This document shows, piece by piece, positions 8,737 through 19,149 of a DNA stretch of 64,000 bases (positions within the stretch are counted from its first letter, which is position 1; every line of letters begins with the position of its first letter). The translations under genes were made by a program, and so were the position numbers. Source of the DNA: Arthrobacter sp. V1I9. GTDB taxonomy: Bacteria > Actinomycetota > Actinomycetes > Actinomycetales > Micrococcaceae. The stretch is taken from contig NZ_JAUSYU010000001.1 of assembly GCF_030817075.1 (NCBI RefSeq), positions 2,170,001 through 2,234,000 of the forward strand, in the 5' to 3' direction. Under the pieces are notes generated by a model, which worked only from the letters and a program-made list of their open reading frames with translations, had not been told where the DNA came from and ran no database searches.

Positions 8737-11421
8737 TCAGCCCAGCATGGCCCTGCGCGCACTGTCCGTCCGCTTGGCGGCGTTGCCGATTCGAACGTCC
8801 GCGGCAAGGGTGGTGGCTCCGGAGGTGCCGCACAGGACCGGGTTGAGCTCCACCAGGGCAATCTCGGGGTGGTTGTCCTTGAGCCAGGCGAGGCGGCCGG
8901 CCAGATCCTCCAGGGCCTTGACGTCCACCGCGGGCAGGCCCTGGTAGCCAAACAGCTTTTGGGCCGCCCGAGGTCCCCGGATGAAATCGTCGACGTCGGC
9001 CGCGGACAGCGGCGGCACCCGGTGAGCCCAGTCGTCCAACAGGTTCACGGCGTCCCCGGCGAGCCCGAAGGAGATGACCGGTCCCAGCAGCGGGTCCTCG
9101 ATGGCCCGGAAAGTGCAGGCCTGGCCCACCGGAGCCATGCTCTGCACTTCCAGCGCGGGATCGCCGTAGTTCGAGAGCACGCGCCGCATCTGCAGCACGT
9201 TCAGGCGGAGCGATTCGGCATCCTGGATGTCCAGCCGCACGCCGCCGAGGTCCAGCCGGTGCCGCAGGGCGGGGTCGGTGGTCTTCAGCACCACAGGCCA
9301 CCCCAGGGTCTCGGCCGCCTCAACTGCCTGGTCCGGGTTATCAAAGCCCACGGAAGGCAGCACCTTGATCCCATAGTGGCCGAGCAGGGACGCTGCTGCC
9401 GCCGGGTCCAGCTTCTTCAACTGTTCGCCTTTGACATCCTGGAGCAGGGCTTCAAGTTCCGCCCGTGCCAGCTCAGGGTTGCAGCCTTCGGGTTCCACAA
9501 AGTGCCCCTGGTCGCGGGACACCCACTCCGAATAGCGGACCACGGCAGCGAGCGCAGCCACAGCGGCCCCTGGATTCGAGAAGCAGGGAACGGCGCGTTC
9601 CGAAGAACCCAGCATTCCCTCCACCGAAATGGAAGGGTCCAGGATGCCGGTGAACGCGGCCACCACAGGCTTCCCGGCTGTTGCCGAACATTCGGCCAGG
9701 ACTTCGGCGATGCTGTCCACTGTCAGCCCGCGTGCGGGGAGCACCGCCGCGACAGCCGAGTGGACGGCGTCGGACTCGAGCGTCTTGAGCAGGCTTGCCC
9801 TCAGGGCGGGAAGCGCGACTGACTGTCCGGCGTCGAGGTCCACGCCGGACACCAGCTGCTCGACAACGAGTCCCTGGGACGATGCGCTGTCGGCCACCAC
9901 CTTGCCCAGCGCCTGGGAGTTGCTGAAGATGGCAAGCCCCGGGCCGGCCGGGAGCGGCTGGCCGGAAACCACCTGGGCGACGTCCACCAACTGTTCGATG
10001 GTCTCCACCCGGATGACGCCGGACTGGCGCAGCATCGCGTCCAGCGCCCCGGACGGTGCCTGGGTGGTCCGGACGGCGTGCCCGGGCGGCAGCCGCAGCC
10101 CCATGGCGTCGGACTTGGCGACGATCACCGGTTTGGTGCGCGCCAGCCGGCGGGCCAGGCGGGAAAATTTGCGCGGGTTGCCGATGGATTCAAGGTAGAG
10201 GCCCACGGCGCTTGTCTCGGGATCGTCCTCCCAGTACTGCATCATGTCGTTGCCCGAGACGTCGGCCCGGTTGCCGGCTGACAGGAAAGTGGACAGGCCC
10301 AGCCGGCGCCGGCTCGAGGCAGCGTAGAGGGAAACACCGATGGCAGCCGACTGGCTGAACAGGCCCAGTTCCCCCCGCAACGGCAGGGTGGGGGCCATTG
10401 AAGCGTTCAGCGACACCTCCGGGTTGGTGTTCACGACCCCCAGGGATGCCGGCCCGATGACGCGCATGCCGCTTGCCCTGGCCTGGCGTACGAGGTCCCT
10501 CTGGCGCAGCAGGCCGCGTTCGCCGTCGTCCGCGAAGCCTGCCGAGGCGACCACCAGCCCCCTGACGCCCGCTGCGGCGCAGTCTGCCACCACTGCGGGG
10601 ACTTCTTCGTAGGGGACGGCGACGACCGCGAGCTGGACGGGATCCGGGACCTCGGACAGCTTGCCGAAGGACAGCATGCCGGCAAGTTCCAGCGCTTCAG
10701 GGTTGATGGCGTAGATGGGGCCACGGAAGCCGCCTTCAATGATGTGCTCCAGCAGTTGGTAGCCAACCGTCCCCCATTTGCGGCTGGCACCGATCACGGC
10801 AATGGACGACGGCGTCAGCAGGTCCCGCACGCTCCTCGCCTCCGCGCGGTGTTCCCGGGACTCCATCACGGCACGGGATTTTTCCGTGGGGTCGATGTTG
10901 AACTCGAGGCTGATGACGCCGTCGTCAAAATGCCGCCGGACGTCATAGCCCGCTTCGGAAAAGACCGTCAGCATCTTCCGGTTCTCCGGCAGCACCTCGG
11001 CGCTAAAGCGGCGGATCCCGTTTTCGTGCGCAGCGGCGGCGAGGTGCTCCAGCAGGATGGAGCCGATTCCCCTGCCCTGGTGGGAATCGGCGATATTGAA
11101 TGCCACTTCCGCTTCCGTGGGATCATTGAGCCTGTCGTAGCGGCCGATGCCCACGATTTCGCCGCGGATGGTGATGACGAAGGCCACCCGGTCCTTGTAG
11201 TCCACTTCGGTGAAGCGCTTGAGCTCCTTGCTGGACAGGCGTGCCTTGAACGCGAAGAAGCGCATGTAGATTGAATCCTGCGACTGCCCGATGTGGAAGG
11301 CCTGGACAGCGTCCGCGTCAGAGGGATGGATCGGCCTCAGGTGCGCTGTTCCGCCGTCGCGCAGTACGACATCGGCTTCCCAATGTTCCGGATATTCGCC
11401 GTCCCCGGGCTGATCCACCAT
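8737..11421 (-). CDS. GNAT acetyltransferase / ADP-forming acyl-CoA synthetase fusion (protein acetyltransferase-like)
   Basis: 894 residues. Residues about 20-180 are a GNAT domain (HLRPIHPSDADAVQAF, acetyl-CoA-binding motif HQGRGIGSILLEHL). It is followed by a CoA-binding Rossmann domain (SSIAVIGASRKWGTVGYQLL), a succinyl-CoA-ligase-like flavodoxin domain (ELGLFSQSAAIGVSLY, SAGNRADVSGNDMMQYW), and a C-terminal ATP-grasp domain from about residue 680 (LLGHYGIKVLPS, GWPVVLKTTDP, ALVELNPVLCG). This combination is known from Pat/PatZ-type lysine acetyltransferases and from ADP-forming acetyl-CoA synthetases. Here the GNAT domain is at the N-terminus, an order also found in actinobacteria. It may acetylate and inactivate acyl-CoA synthetases, but the target is not evident. 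The gene is divergent from parC with 88 bases between them. Confidence 0.85.
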   Translation of the reverse strand: MVDQPGDGEYPEHWEADVVLRDGGTAHLRPIHPSDADAVQAFHIGQSQDSIYMRFFAFKARLSSKELKRFTEVDYKDRVAFVITIRGEIVGIGRYDRLNDPTEAEVAFNIADSHQGRGIGSILLEHLAAAAHENGIRRFSAEVLPENRKMLTVFSEAGYDVRRHFDDGVISLEFNIDPTEKSRAVMESREHRAEARSVRDLLTPSSIAVIGASRKWGTVGYQLLEHIIEGGFRGPIYAINPEALELAGMLSFGKLSEVPDPVQLAVVAVPYEEVPAVVADCAAAGVRGLVVASAGFADDGERGLLRQRDLVRQARASGMRVIGPASLGVVNTNPEVSLNASMAPTLPLRGELGLFSQSAAIGVSLYAASSRRRLGLSTFLSAGNRADVSGNDMMQYWEDDPETSAVGLYLESIGNPRKFSRLARRLARTKPVIVAKSDAMGLRLPPGHAVRTTQAPSGALDAMLRQSGVIRVETIEQLVDVAQVVSGQPLPAGPGLAIFSNSQALGKVVADSASSQGLVVEQLVSGVDLDAGQSVALPALRASLLKTLESDAVHSAVAAVLPARGLTVDSIAEVLAECSATAGKPVVAAFTGILDPSISVEGMLGSSERAVPCFSNPGAAVAALAAVVRYSEWVSRDQGHFVEPEGCNPELARAELEALLQDVKGEQLKKLDPAAAASLLGHYGIKVLPSVGFDNPDQAVEAAETLGWPVVLKTTDPALRHRLDLGGVRLDIQDAESLRLNVLQMRRVLSNYGDPALEVQSMAPVGQACTFRAIEDPLLGPVISFGLAGDAVNLLDDWAHRVPPLSAADVDDFIRGPRAAQKLFGYQGLPAVDVKALEDLAGRLAWLKDNHPEIALVELNPVLCGTSGATTLAADVRIGNAAKRTDSARRAMLG

Positions 11422-11509
11422 AGGCTTAGCCTAGCCAAAAACTTCCGCAGCACCGCAGCTCGCGCACAATAGACCGATTGCACAGTACCCAGAAGGATTT
11501 ACCAACCCC

Positions 11510-14020
11510 ATGGCCCGCCGCCAAAGTTCTGCCCCCGCTGTGGATGACAGCTCCCCCTACACGGAGAACATCGTGGACATCGATGTCACCTCCGAAATGG
11601 AAGGCTCCTTCCTGGAGTACGCGTACTCGGTGATCTACTCCCGTGCGCTCCCGGACGCGAGGGACGGACTCAAGCCCGTGCAGCGGCGCATCCTCTACAT
11701 GATGAGCGATATGGGTTTGCGGCCGGACCGCGGCCACGTGAAAAGCGCCCGTGTGGTGGGCGAGGTCATGGGCAAGCTGCACCCGCACGGTGACACGGCC
11801 ATCTATGACGCCATGGTGCGCATGGCACAGGACTTCTCGCTGCGGCTGCCGCTGATTGACGGGCATGGAAACTTCGGCTCGCTCGACGACGGCCCGGCGG
11901 CCCCGCGGTACACGGAGGCACGCCTCGCGGCTGCTGCCCTCACCCTCACCAACCACCTCGATGAAGACGTGGTGGACTTTGTCCCCAACTACGACAACCA
12001 GCTGACCCAGCCGGACGTCCTGCCGGCGGCGTTCCCCAACCTGCTCGTCAACGGCGCCACCGGCATCGCCGTCGGCATGGCCACCAACATGGCCCCGCAC
12101 AACCTGGTGGAGGTCATCTCCGCCGCCCGGCACCTGATCGCCAACCCGGACGCCACACTGGATGACCTCATGCGCTTCGTCCCCGGTCCGGACCTGCCCA
12201 GCGGCGGGCGGATTGTGGGGCTGGACGGCATACGCGATGCCTACGCCACCGGACGCGGTTCCTTCAAAACGCGGGCCAAGGTGGAGGTGGAACAGCTTTC
12301 AGCGCGCCGGACCGGCCTGGTGGTCACCGAACTCCCCTACATGGTGGGCCCGGAAAAGGTCATCGAGAAGATCAAGGATGCCGTCAACGCGAAAAAGCTG
12401 ACGGGCATCAGCGACATCGTGGACCTGACGGACCGCAAGCACGGCCTGCGCCTGGTCATCGAACTCAAAAACGGCTTCAACCCCAACGCGGTGCTCCAGC
12501 AGCTCTACCGCTACTCGCCGATGGAGGACTCCTTCGGCATCAACAACGTCACCCTGGTGGACGGCCAGCCGCAGACACTGGGCCTGGTGCAGTTGCTGAC
12601 CGTGTACGTGAACCACCGGATCGACGTGGTGCGCCGCCGCACCGTGTTCCGGCTGGGAAAGAAAAAGGACCGCCTGCACCTGGTGGAGGGCCTCCTCATC
12701 GCCATCGTGGACATTGACGAGGTCATCCAGATCATCCGGTCCTCCGACGAGGCCGCGGCCGCCCGCGCCCGGCTGATGTCCATCTATGACCTCACCGAAA
12801 TCCAGGCGAACTACATCCTGGAGCTGCGGCTCCGCCAGCTGACCAAGTACTCGCGGATTGAGCTGGAGAAGGAACAGGACGAACTGCGCCGGGAAATTGC
12901 GGAGCTGGAGGCCATCCTCGGCTCCGAGGAGCGGCTGCGCACCCTGGTGTCCGACGAACTGGGCGCCATCGCCGAAGAGCACGGCACCCCGCGGCGGACC
13001 GTATTGCTCGAATCCGAAGCAGTGTCCCCCACCATCGCCGCCGACCTCGCCTTGACCGCCGGGAAGAAGGGCAAGGCCGCCCCGCTGGCGCTGGAAATCG
13101 CCGACGATCCCTGCTGGGCCATCCTTACCGCGTCCGGGCAGATAGCGCGCACCAGCAACAGGGAACCGCTGGCCGAGGCGGGGCCCAGGGCCAAGCATGA
13201 CGTGTACACCTCGGTGGTCAAGACCTCCGCGAGGGGCGAGATTGCCGCTGTTACCTCCCAGGGGCGCATGCTGCGCCTGCAGGTGATGGACATGCCGGTC
13301 CTGCCGCCGGTCTCCGGGCTGCCAAACCTTGCCGGCGGCGTTCCTGCCAGGGACTTCATCACCCTGCTGAAGGGGGAAACCCTGGTGGCCTTCGCCCCGC
13401 TCGACGAGGTCCTCGCCATCGGCACAGCCCAGGGAGTGGTGAAGCGGGTCCAGCCGGACTACCCGCTGAACCGGGAGGACTGGGAAGTCATTGCGCTGAA
13501 GGACAAGGACGTTGTGGTAGGAGTGGCCCCCGCGGGAGCGGACGACGCCGAACTGGTATTCCTCACCAGCCAGGCCCAGCTGCTGAAGTTCGGCGCTGCC
13601 GTTGTGCGGCCGCAGGGACGCACGGCCGGCGGCATGGCAGGGATCAAGCTTGCTGCCGATGACCGCGTGCTCTTCTTCGGGGCCGTCCAGCCCAAGGATG
13701 AGGCTGCAGTGGTGGTGACGATCGCCGGCACCACGGGCGCCCTGCCCGGCACGGCGCCGGGTACCGCCAAGGTGACGGCGTTCTCCGAGTACCCGGCGAA
13801 GGGACGCGCCACCGCGGGAGTCCGGGCACACAGGTTCCTGAAGGGCGAGGACACCCTGCTGCTGGCCTGGGCCGGCCACGGCCCGGCGAAGGCGTCATCT
13901 GCCGCCGGGGTGGCGCGGTCCCTCCCACAGGAGCACGGCCGGCGTGACGGTTCGGGTGTCCCGCTGTCCCAGCCGGTCGAAGTGGTGGGCCCTGCCATGG
14001 CCTGGCCTGATCCCGCTTAG
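11510..14020 (+). CDS. parC: Type IIA DNA topoisomerase subunit A (topoisomerase IV ParC-like)
   Basis: 836 residues. The breakage-reunion domain has [19 protein letters not shown], the quinolone-region sequence [12 protein letters not shown] (Thr96 at the position of E. coli GyrA Ser83) and the catalytic tyrosine Tyr134 in APRYTEARL. Further on are the tower and coiled-coil ([29 protein letters not shown]), then a beta-pinwheel C-terminal domain made of weak repeats. The subunit relaxes and decatenates DNA together with the ATPase subunit encoded at 22501-24609. I call it ParC rather than GyrA because neither dnaA nor gyrB/recF is nearby and no clear GyrA box (QRRGGKG) is visible. AGAAGGA lies 12 bases before the ATG. 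Confidence 0.88.
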   Translation: MARRQSSAPAVDDSSPYTENIVDIDVTSEMEGSFLEYAYSVIYSRALPDARDGLKPVQRRILYMMSDMGLRPDRGHVKSARVVGEVMGKLHPHGDTAIYDAMVRMAQDFSLRLPLIDGHGNFGSLDDGPAAPRYTEARLAAAALTLTNHLDEDVVDFVPNYDNQLTQPDVLPAAFPNLLVNGATGIAVGMATNMAPHNLVEVISAARHLIANPDATLDDLMRFVPGPDLPSGGRIVGLDGIRDAYATGRGSFKTRAKVEVEQLSARRTGLVVTELPYMVGPEKVIEKIKDAVNAKKLTGISDIVDLTDRKHGLRLVIELKNGFNPNAVLQQLYRYSPMEDSFGINNVTLVDGQPQTLGLVQLLTVYVNHRIDVVRRRTVFRLGKKKDRLHLVEGLLIAIVDIDEVIQIIRSSDEAAAARARLMSIYDLTEIQANYILELRLRQLTKYSRIELEKEQDELRREIAELEAILGSEERLRTLVSDELGAIAEEHGTPRRTVLLESEAVSPTIAADLALTAGKKGKAAPLALEIADDPCWAILTASGQIARTSNREPLAEAGPRAKHDVYTSVVKTSARGEIAAVTSQGRMLRLQVMDMPVLPPVSGLPNLAGGVPARDFITLLKGETLVAFAPLDEVLAIGTAQGVVKRVQPDYPLNREDWEVIALKDKDVVVGVAPAGADDAELVFLTSQAQLLKFGAAVVRPQGRTAGGMAGIKLAADDRVLFFGAVQPKDEAAVVVTIAGTTGALPGTAPGTAKVTAFSEYPAKGRATAGVRAHRFLKGEDTLLLAWAGHGPAKASSAAGVARSLPQEHGRRDGSGVPLSQPVEVVGPAMAWPDPA

Positions 14021-14029
14021 ACTGCTTCC

Positions 14030-14548
14030 ATGCCTATCGTTCCTGATGAAAAGGACTGGACCTGGGTCCTGACCCGTCCATGCCCGGAATGCTCCTTCGA
14101 CGCCTCCACCGTGACGCCTTCAACAGTCCCCGGCACCATCGACAGCATGCTCCCACGCTGGCGCGCAGTACTCCGGCGTCCTAACGCCGCCGAGCGCCCG
14201 GACGACCACACCTGGTCCGCCCTGGAGTACGCCTGCCACGTCAGGGATGTGTTCAGCCTCTTTGACCAGCGGTTGAACCTCATGCTGCATTCAGACGACG
14301 CCAGGTTCGACAACTGGGACCAGGACCAGACGGCTGTGGACAAGGACTACGCCAATGCGGACACCGCTGTGGTCAGCGCCGAATTGACGGCTGAAGGGAA
14401 ACAGGCGGCGGAGTCCTTTGCCGCCGTCCGCGAAGCAGAGTGGGGACGCAAGGGGCTGCGCAGCAACGGCTCGGAATTCACCGTCCTGACGTTGTCCCAG
14501 TACTTCCTGCACGACGTCATCCACCATCTTCACGACGTGGACGGCTGA
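14030..14548 (+). CDS. DinB family protein (putative metal-dependent thiol transferase)
   Basis: 172 residues, starting 9 bases after the parC stop and so probably co-transcribed. It opens with WTWVLTRPCPECSFDAS, then has the four-helix DinB/mycothiol-transferase pattern, with histidines in EYACHVRDVFSLFDQRL and HDVIHHLHDVDG that would form the metal site. Actinobacterial DinB proteins use mycothiol or bacillithiol in transfer or detoxification reactions, but the substrate here is unknown. The next gene, cydDC, is convergent. Confidence 0.82.
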   Translation: MPIVPDEKDWTWVLTRPCPECSFDASTVTPSTVPGTIDSMLPRWRAVLRRPNAAERPDDHTWSALEYACHVRDVFSLFDQRLNLMLHSDDARFDNWDQDQTAVDKDYANADTAVVSAELTAEGKQAAESFAAVREAEWGRKGLRSNGSEFTVLTLSQYFLHDVIHHLHDVDG

Positions 14549-14598
14549 TTCCATGCTCTGAACCCGCATGCCTGGGCTGTGCTCCGAACAAGCGGTTC

Positions 14599-17500
14599 TC
14601 AGTAGGCGTGTTCCATGGCCGGCGCCAGCACCAATCGCGCATCCTCGGGCTGGATGTCGGCCGGGTTGTGGGTCACGAGCACCACGGTGCGGCTGCGCAA
14701 CCCCTGCCGCAGGTCGGCCAGCATGGCTCCTGCCGATTCCGCGTCCAGGTGGGCCGTTGGCTCGTCCAGCAGGATCACCTCGGCCCCGGTCATGAGCGTG
14801 CGGGCCACCGCCAGGCGCTGACGCTCCCCGCCGCTGAGGAAGGCACCGCCCGGGCCGATCCGGGTTTCCAGACCCGCCGGCAGCCGCTCCAGCAGTCCGG
14901 TCAGGCCTACCGACGCAAGGGCAGCCAGCATGTCGTCGTCGGTGGTTCTTCCCCGGCCCGCTGTCCCGGGGGCAGGCCGGCCCAGCTGCAGGTTCCCACG
15001 GATCGTTGAATCAAAGAGGTGGGCTTCCTGCGGGCACCAGGCGGCCCGGCCGGTCACGCCGATCCGGCCCGCGTCAACCGGCAGGAAGCCGAGCAGGACC
15101 GACAGCAGGGTCGACTTCCCCGAACCCGAGGGACCCGTGACGGCGAGCCACCGCCCGGGCTCCGCCACGGCGTTCAGCCCGGAAAACACCGGAGCACCCC
15201 CGGGCCAGGCGGCAGAAAGGCCGTGCAGTTCGACGCCGGGAAGGCCGCCCGGGCGGGCAGGAACGGTCTGGAGACCGTCACCGTCGGCCGCGCCGGAAGC
15301 ATCGCGTACGCCTGCCTCCCGCTTGCTTTCAGCCAGGGCCCCGGACTCAGCGACGCGCTGCATGACTGTCCGCAGCGCAGGAAACTGGCGCACCGCCGTC
15401 GTCATCGCTGCGAAGGGTTCCACCAACGCCAGGAGCAGCAGGACCACTACGGCAGCCGTCGCCGGAGAGAGCTGGCCAGCGAGCACCGCGGGGCCCGCCA
15501 GCGAGGCGGCTGCCAGGGCCGCGGCTCCGCAGGCTGCGGTGGTGAGTGCCTGGCCCAACCCGTCAGCCCAGGCCGAGCGCTGGGAAGCCCTGGTGGCTTG
15601 CCGGTCCTCGGCGCGCAGGTCGTCCAGAACCCGGGCAGCGGCGCCGTTGGCGTGCAGTTCTGCCCGGGCGTCGAGGGCAGCCGATACGCGGCGCAGGACC
15701 CCCGAGCGCAGCAACTGCTCCGCCGTCGCGGACCTGCGGTCGCCCCAAAGGGCCACTGCCGGGGCGATCAGGAGGCTCGCAACGCTGGCGGCGATCACGG
15801 CAGGAAGCGCAGCCGGGACCAGCAGTGACGCGGCCACCAAAGCCACTGCGGAAACCGCGAGCGCTGTGACCGGCGGCAGGACAACGCGAGGCAGGAGGTC
15901 GCGGACGGTATCGACGTCGTCAATCACCGTTCCGAGGACGTTGCCGCCCTGCAACAGGCGGCGGAGCGGCAGTGCGCGCCGGCTCAACGCCTCCCACAGC
16001 CTGCCGCGCAGGCGGGTCAGTGCCGCGAACACCGCGTCGTGCAGGAGGAGGCGCTCACAGTACCGGAGAACAGCCCGGCCGATCCCGAAGAACCGGACGC
16101 CAACAATCGCTGTCAGCAGGTACAGGATGGGCGGCTGCTCGCTGGCGCGGATGATGAGCCAGCCGGACAGCCCGGACAGGGCGACGGCGAAGACCGCCGC
16201 CAGCGTACCCACCAGGGCCGCGGCCGTGAACTTGCCCTTCACCGGCGCCAGGAGGGCTGCGAGCAGTTGTGCTGGGCTGGATTTCCTGACGCCAGCCATT
16301 GCGCCGCCATCCGCGGCAGCCTTTGCCCTGGCGGGTATCTCCGGCTTGCCGGCAGTCGTCGGACTGCCGGAGGGGGCGACAGCAGCAGCCGAGGCCGCAG
16401 CCGTGTAAGGCTGAACAGTATCCGCGGGCTGTGCGGCCGTGGCGGTCAGGCCGTGTCCGCCGCCCACGGGCACCAAATGTTCCGCGAGGGCGCGGGTACG
16501 TTCCTCATGAGCCACCAGGATGACCGTCACCTGTCCCCGGAGTTTCGCGACGGCGTCTTCCACCAAGGCTGCCGACTCGTCATCCAGGTGTGCCGTAGGC
16601 TCATCCAGCAGCAGGACGGTGGCGCCGGCCGCGATCCTGGCCAAGCCGCGGGCCAGGGCCACGCGGCGCAACTCCCCCGGGCTCAGCTCTGCGGGGTGCT
16701 TCGCGGCCAGGTGTCCGGCTGCAGCGCGGCCCAGGCAGGCCCGGGCAACAGCTTCCATCTCCTGGGGCCGGTGTTCAATGGATTCTTCCGTGCCGGAGTG
16801 GCTGCCCAGGTAGAGCACGATCTCATCGAGGACGGTCTCCGCCACCATGACCGGATGCTGCGGAACCCAGGCAATCCTGCTGCGGTCCATACCGGTGATG
16901 GTGCCGCTGACCGTTGTGCCTGCACCGTGGCCGATGGTCCCGGCGAGGACCCCCAGCACCGTGCTTTTTCCGGCGCCGCTAGGCCCGTCAAGGGCGGTGA
17001 TCCTGCCCTGGGGTGCGTTGAAGGTGAGGGGGCCGACGGCGGGCCGGGACCTGCCGTCGTAGCGCACCGTCAGCCCCGTGACGGTAACGGGAGCACCGGG
17101 CTTGCCCGCCTTCGCAGCGGGAAGCGGCTGCGGCTCGGGCGCTACCGTGACTGCCGTCGTCTCGGCAAGCGCCACCCGGCCGTCGTCGCTGGCATGGTGT
17201 GCGGTCCCCAGTTCACGCAACGGAAGGTAGCAATCCGGCGCCAGGATCAGGGCCAGGAGGCCTGCCTCCAGCGGCATGTCTCCGTGGACCAGGCGGACAC
17301 CGATGAAAACAGCCACCACGGCCACGGAGATGGTGGCAATGAGCTCAAGGGCCAGCGCCGATAGGAACGCCGTCCGCAATGTTCCCATGGTGCGCGCGCG
17401 GTACTCCTCTGAGATTTCCTCGAGTGCCCTCCGCTGGGCCGTGGCGCGTCCCAGGCCCACCAGGACCGGCAATCCCTTGGCGAGCTCCAGCATGTGGGTG

Positions 17501-18066
17501 GAGAGCCTGGCGAGGGAGGCCTGCGCGTGGCGGACATTGTCCTCGGTGTACCGGCCGATCAGCACCATGAACAGCGGCACCAGCGGAACGGTCAGGACCA
17601 CCACGACTGCACTGACCCAGTCTGCAAAGAGGATCCGCGCCCCCACCAGGAGCGGGATGGCGGCGCAGTTCACCAGCGCGGGCAGAAACTGGGTGTAGTA
17701 GCTGTCCAGCGCATCCAGTCCGCGGGTGGCCAGTACCGCCAGTCCGCCGTCGGCCGGACCCGTGCCGCGGACATCGTTGCGAAGCGCCCTTTCCAGCAAG
17801 CCGGAGCGCAGTTCCTCCTTGATGCCCAGCGCGGCCCGGCGGGCTGCGACTGCCTGTGCCCAGACCGTCAGGGACCTCAGCACCACGCCGGCCATGCCAA
17901 CGGTAATGTGGTCCGCCCAGCCCGGGTTGCCCGCCGCGAGTCCGGCCAGTACCGAGGCCACAGCCTGGCCGATCAGGACCAACGACAATGCCTTGAGGGC
18001 TGCGAGGAGGCCCAGCCAGTAGATGGCTGAACGGGTTGCCGGGCCAGCCGGGAAAGTTGGACGCAT
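14599..18066 (-). CDS. cydDC: Fused CydDC thiol reductant ABC exporter
   Basis: 1155 residues, two complete half-transporters in one chain. The CydD half starts MRPTFPAGPATRSAIYWLG, has six membrane segments, then an ATPase with P-loop GPSGAGKST (about residues 361-369) and the variant signature LSPGE. An Ala/Pro-rich linker follows, then the CydC half with GPSGSGKST (about 977-985), signature LSGGERQRLAVAR and Walker B VILLDEPTAHLD. CydDC exports cysteine and glutathione and is required for haem insertion into cytochrome bd. The ATG lies one base after the cydB stop, placing the gene third in a cydA-cydB-cydDC operon. Fused forms are known in actinobacteria. The reading frame extends upstream, but that part overlaps cydB. 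Confidence 0.93.
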   Translation of the reverse strand: MRPTFPAGPATRSAIYWLGLLAALKALSLVLIGQAVASVLAGLAAGNPGWADHITVGMAGVVLRSLTVWAQAVAARRAALGIKEELRSGLLERALRNDVRGTGPADGGLAVLATRGLDALDSYYTQFLPALVNCAAIPLLVGARILFADWVSAVVVVLTVPLVPLFMVLIGRYTEDNVRHAQASLARLSTHMLELAKGLPVLVGLGRATAQRRALEEISEEYRARTMGTLRTAFLSALALELIATISVAVVAVFIGVRLVHGDMPLEAGLLALILAPDCYLPLRELGTAHHASDDGRVALAETTAVTVAPEPQPLPAAKAGKPGAPVTVTGLTVRYDGRSRPAVGPLTFNAPQGRITALDGPSGAGKSTVLGVLAGTIGHGAGTTVSGTITGMDRSRIAWVPQHPVMVAETVLDEIVLYLGSHSGTEESIEHRPQEMEAVARACLGRAAAGHLAAKHPAELSPGELRRVALARGLARIAAGATVLLLDEPTAHLDDESAALVEDAVAKLRGQVTVILVAHEERTRALAEHLVPVGGGHGLTATAAQPADTVQPYTAAASAAAVAPSGSPTTAGKPEIPARAKAAADGGAMAGVRKSSPAQLLAALLAPVKGKFTAAALVGTLAAVFAVALSGLSGWLIIRASEQPPILYLLTAIVGVRFFGIGRAVLRYCERLLLHDAVFAALTRLRGRLWEALSRRALPLRRLLQGGNVLGTVIDDVDTVRDLLPRVVLPPVTALAVSAVALVAASLLVPAALPAVIAASVASLLIAPAVALWGDRRSATAEQLLRSGVLRRVSAALDARAELHANGAAARVLDDLRAEDRQATRASQRSAWADGLGQALTTAACGAAALAAASLAGPAVLAGQLSPATAAVVVLLLLALVEPFAAMTTAVRQFPALRTVMQRVAESGALAESKREAGVRDASGAADGDGLQTVPARPGGLPGVELHGLSAAWPGGAPVFSGLNAVAEPGRWLAVTGPSGSGKSTLLSVLLGFLPVDAGRIGVTGRAAWCPQEAHLFDSTIRGNLQLGRPAPGTAGRGRTTDDDMLAALASVGLTGLLERLPAGLETRIGPGGAFLSGGERQRLAVARTLMTGAEVILLDEPTAHLDAESAGAMLADLRQGLRSRTVVLVTHNPADIQPEDARLVLAPAMEHAY

Positions 18067-18067
18067 G

Positions 18068-19117
18068 TCAGCCCTTGGTGGTGAAGGCCCTGGCGGCGAT
18101 GGCCGGCAGGAAGGTGTGGGCTTCCGGGATGTGTGCAGCACTGACCCGCCGGCGGAACACCCAGTAGGTCCAGGCCTGGTACGCGATGACCAGGGGCAGG
18201 CCGAACGCCGCCACAACACTCATAAGGCCCAGAGTGTAGTCCGAGGACGAGGCATTGGAAACGGTGAGGTCGAAGGCCTCGTTCAGCGTGGAGGGCAGTA
18301 CCACCGGGAAGACGGCGCCGAAGATGGATGCCATGCCCAATGCAAGGAAGGCTCCCAGCGCGATAAATGCCTTGCCCTCCGCTCCCCTGCGCCCCATGGT
18401 CCAGGCGGCAGCTGCCGCGGCAACCGCCAGCAGGACCAGCGCCCAGGACCACGGCTTGCCTTCAAGGAACTGGATGCTGAGCGCCCAGCCGGCAATCGGC
18501 AGGAGAAGGGCGGGGAGCAGCCGGACGAACCACTTCCGCGCGCGGTGCCGCACGTCGCCGTCGGTCTTTAATGCCAGGAAGGCGAGTGCGTGCACCAGCG
18601 AGAATCCCACCACGGCCAGCCCGCCCAGCACGGCGTAGCCGCTGAACCAGGCAAGCGGCCCGCCTTCACGGTCCCCGTTGGCGTTCAGGGGAAGGCCGGT
18701 GGTGGTCAGGGCCAGCGCTGCGCCCACGCCGAAGGCCGCGAAAAAGGAGCCCAGGGCAATAGCCCAGTCCCACCGGGTCCGCCACTGGTCCGTGTCCACC
18801 TTGCCGCGGTACTCGAAGGCCACGGCCCGGAAAATCAGGGCAACCAGGACCACCAGCAGCGGCAGGTACAAGGCGGAGAACAGCGAGGCATACCAGAGCG
18901 GGAAGGCGGCAAAGGTTGCTCCGGCGGCGGTCAGGAGCCACACTTCGTTGCCGTCCCAGACCGGGCCCACGGTGTTGAGCAGGACGCGGCGCTCGGTATT
19001 GTTCCGGGCGAACAGCTTCATCAGCATCCCGACGCCCAGGTCAAAGCCCTCAAGGAAGAGGTAGCCGGTCCACAGCACCGCGATGGCAATGAACCAGATG
19101 GTTGGCAGCAGTTCCAT
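18068..19117 (-). CDS. cydB: Cytochrome bd ubiquinol/menaquinol oxidase subunit II
   Basis: 349 residues, an integral membrane protein with about nine hydrophobic helices. It starts MELLPTIWFIAIAVLWTGYLFLEGFDLGVGML, a hallmark of CydB (the Phe-Asp-Leu-Gly-Val-Gly motif). Further family features are RVLLNTVGPVWDGNEVWLL and AAFPLWYASLFSALYLPL. With CydA it forms the bd-type terminal oxidase that reduces oxygen with high affinity using quinol. AGAGGA lies 8 bases before the ATG, and cydA ends 32 bases upstream. It follows cydA and precedes cydDC in one operon. Confidence 0.96.
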   Translation of the reverse strand: MELLPTIWFIAIAVLWTGYLFLEGFDLGVGMLMKLFARNNTERRVLLNTVGPVWDGNEVWLLTAAGATFAAFPLWYASLFSALYLPLLVVLVALIFRAVAFEYRGKVDTDQWRTRWDWAIALGSFFAAFGVGAALALTTTGLPLNANGDREGGPLAWFSGYAVLGGLAVVGFSLVHALAFLALKTDGDVRHRARKWFVRLLPALLLPIAGWALSIQFLEGKPWSWALVLLAVAAAAAAWTMGRRGAEGKAFIALGAFLALGMASIFGAVFPVVLPSTLNEAFDLTVSNASSSDYTLGLMSVVAAFGLPLVIAYQAWTYWVFRRRVSAAHIPEAHTFLPAIAARAFTTKG

Positions 19118-19149
19118 TCTTCATTTCCTCTGCTCTTCGTTGGCGCGGA

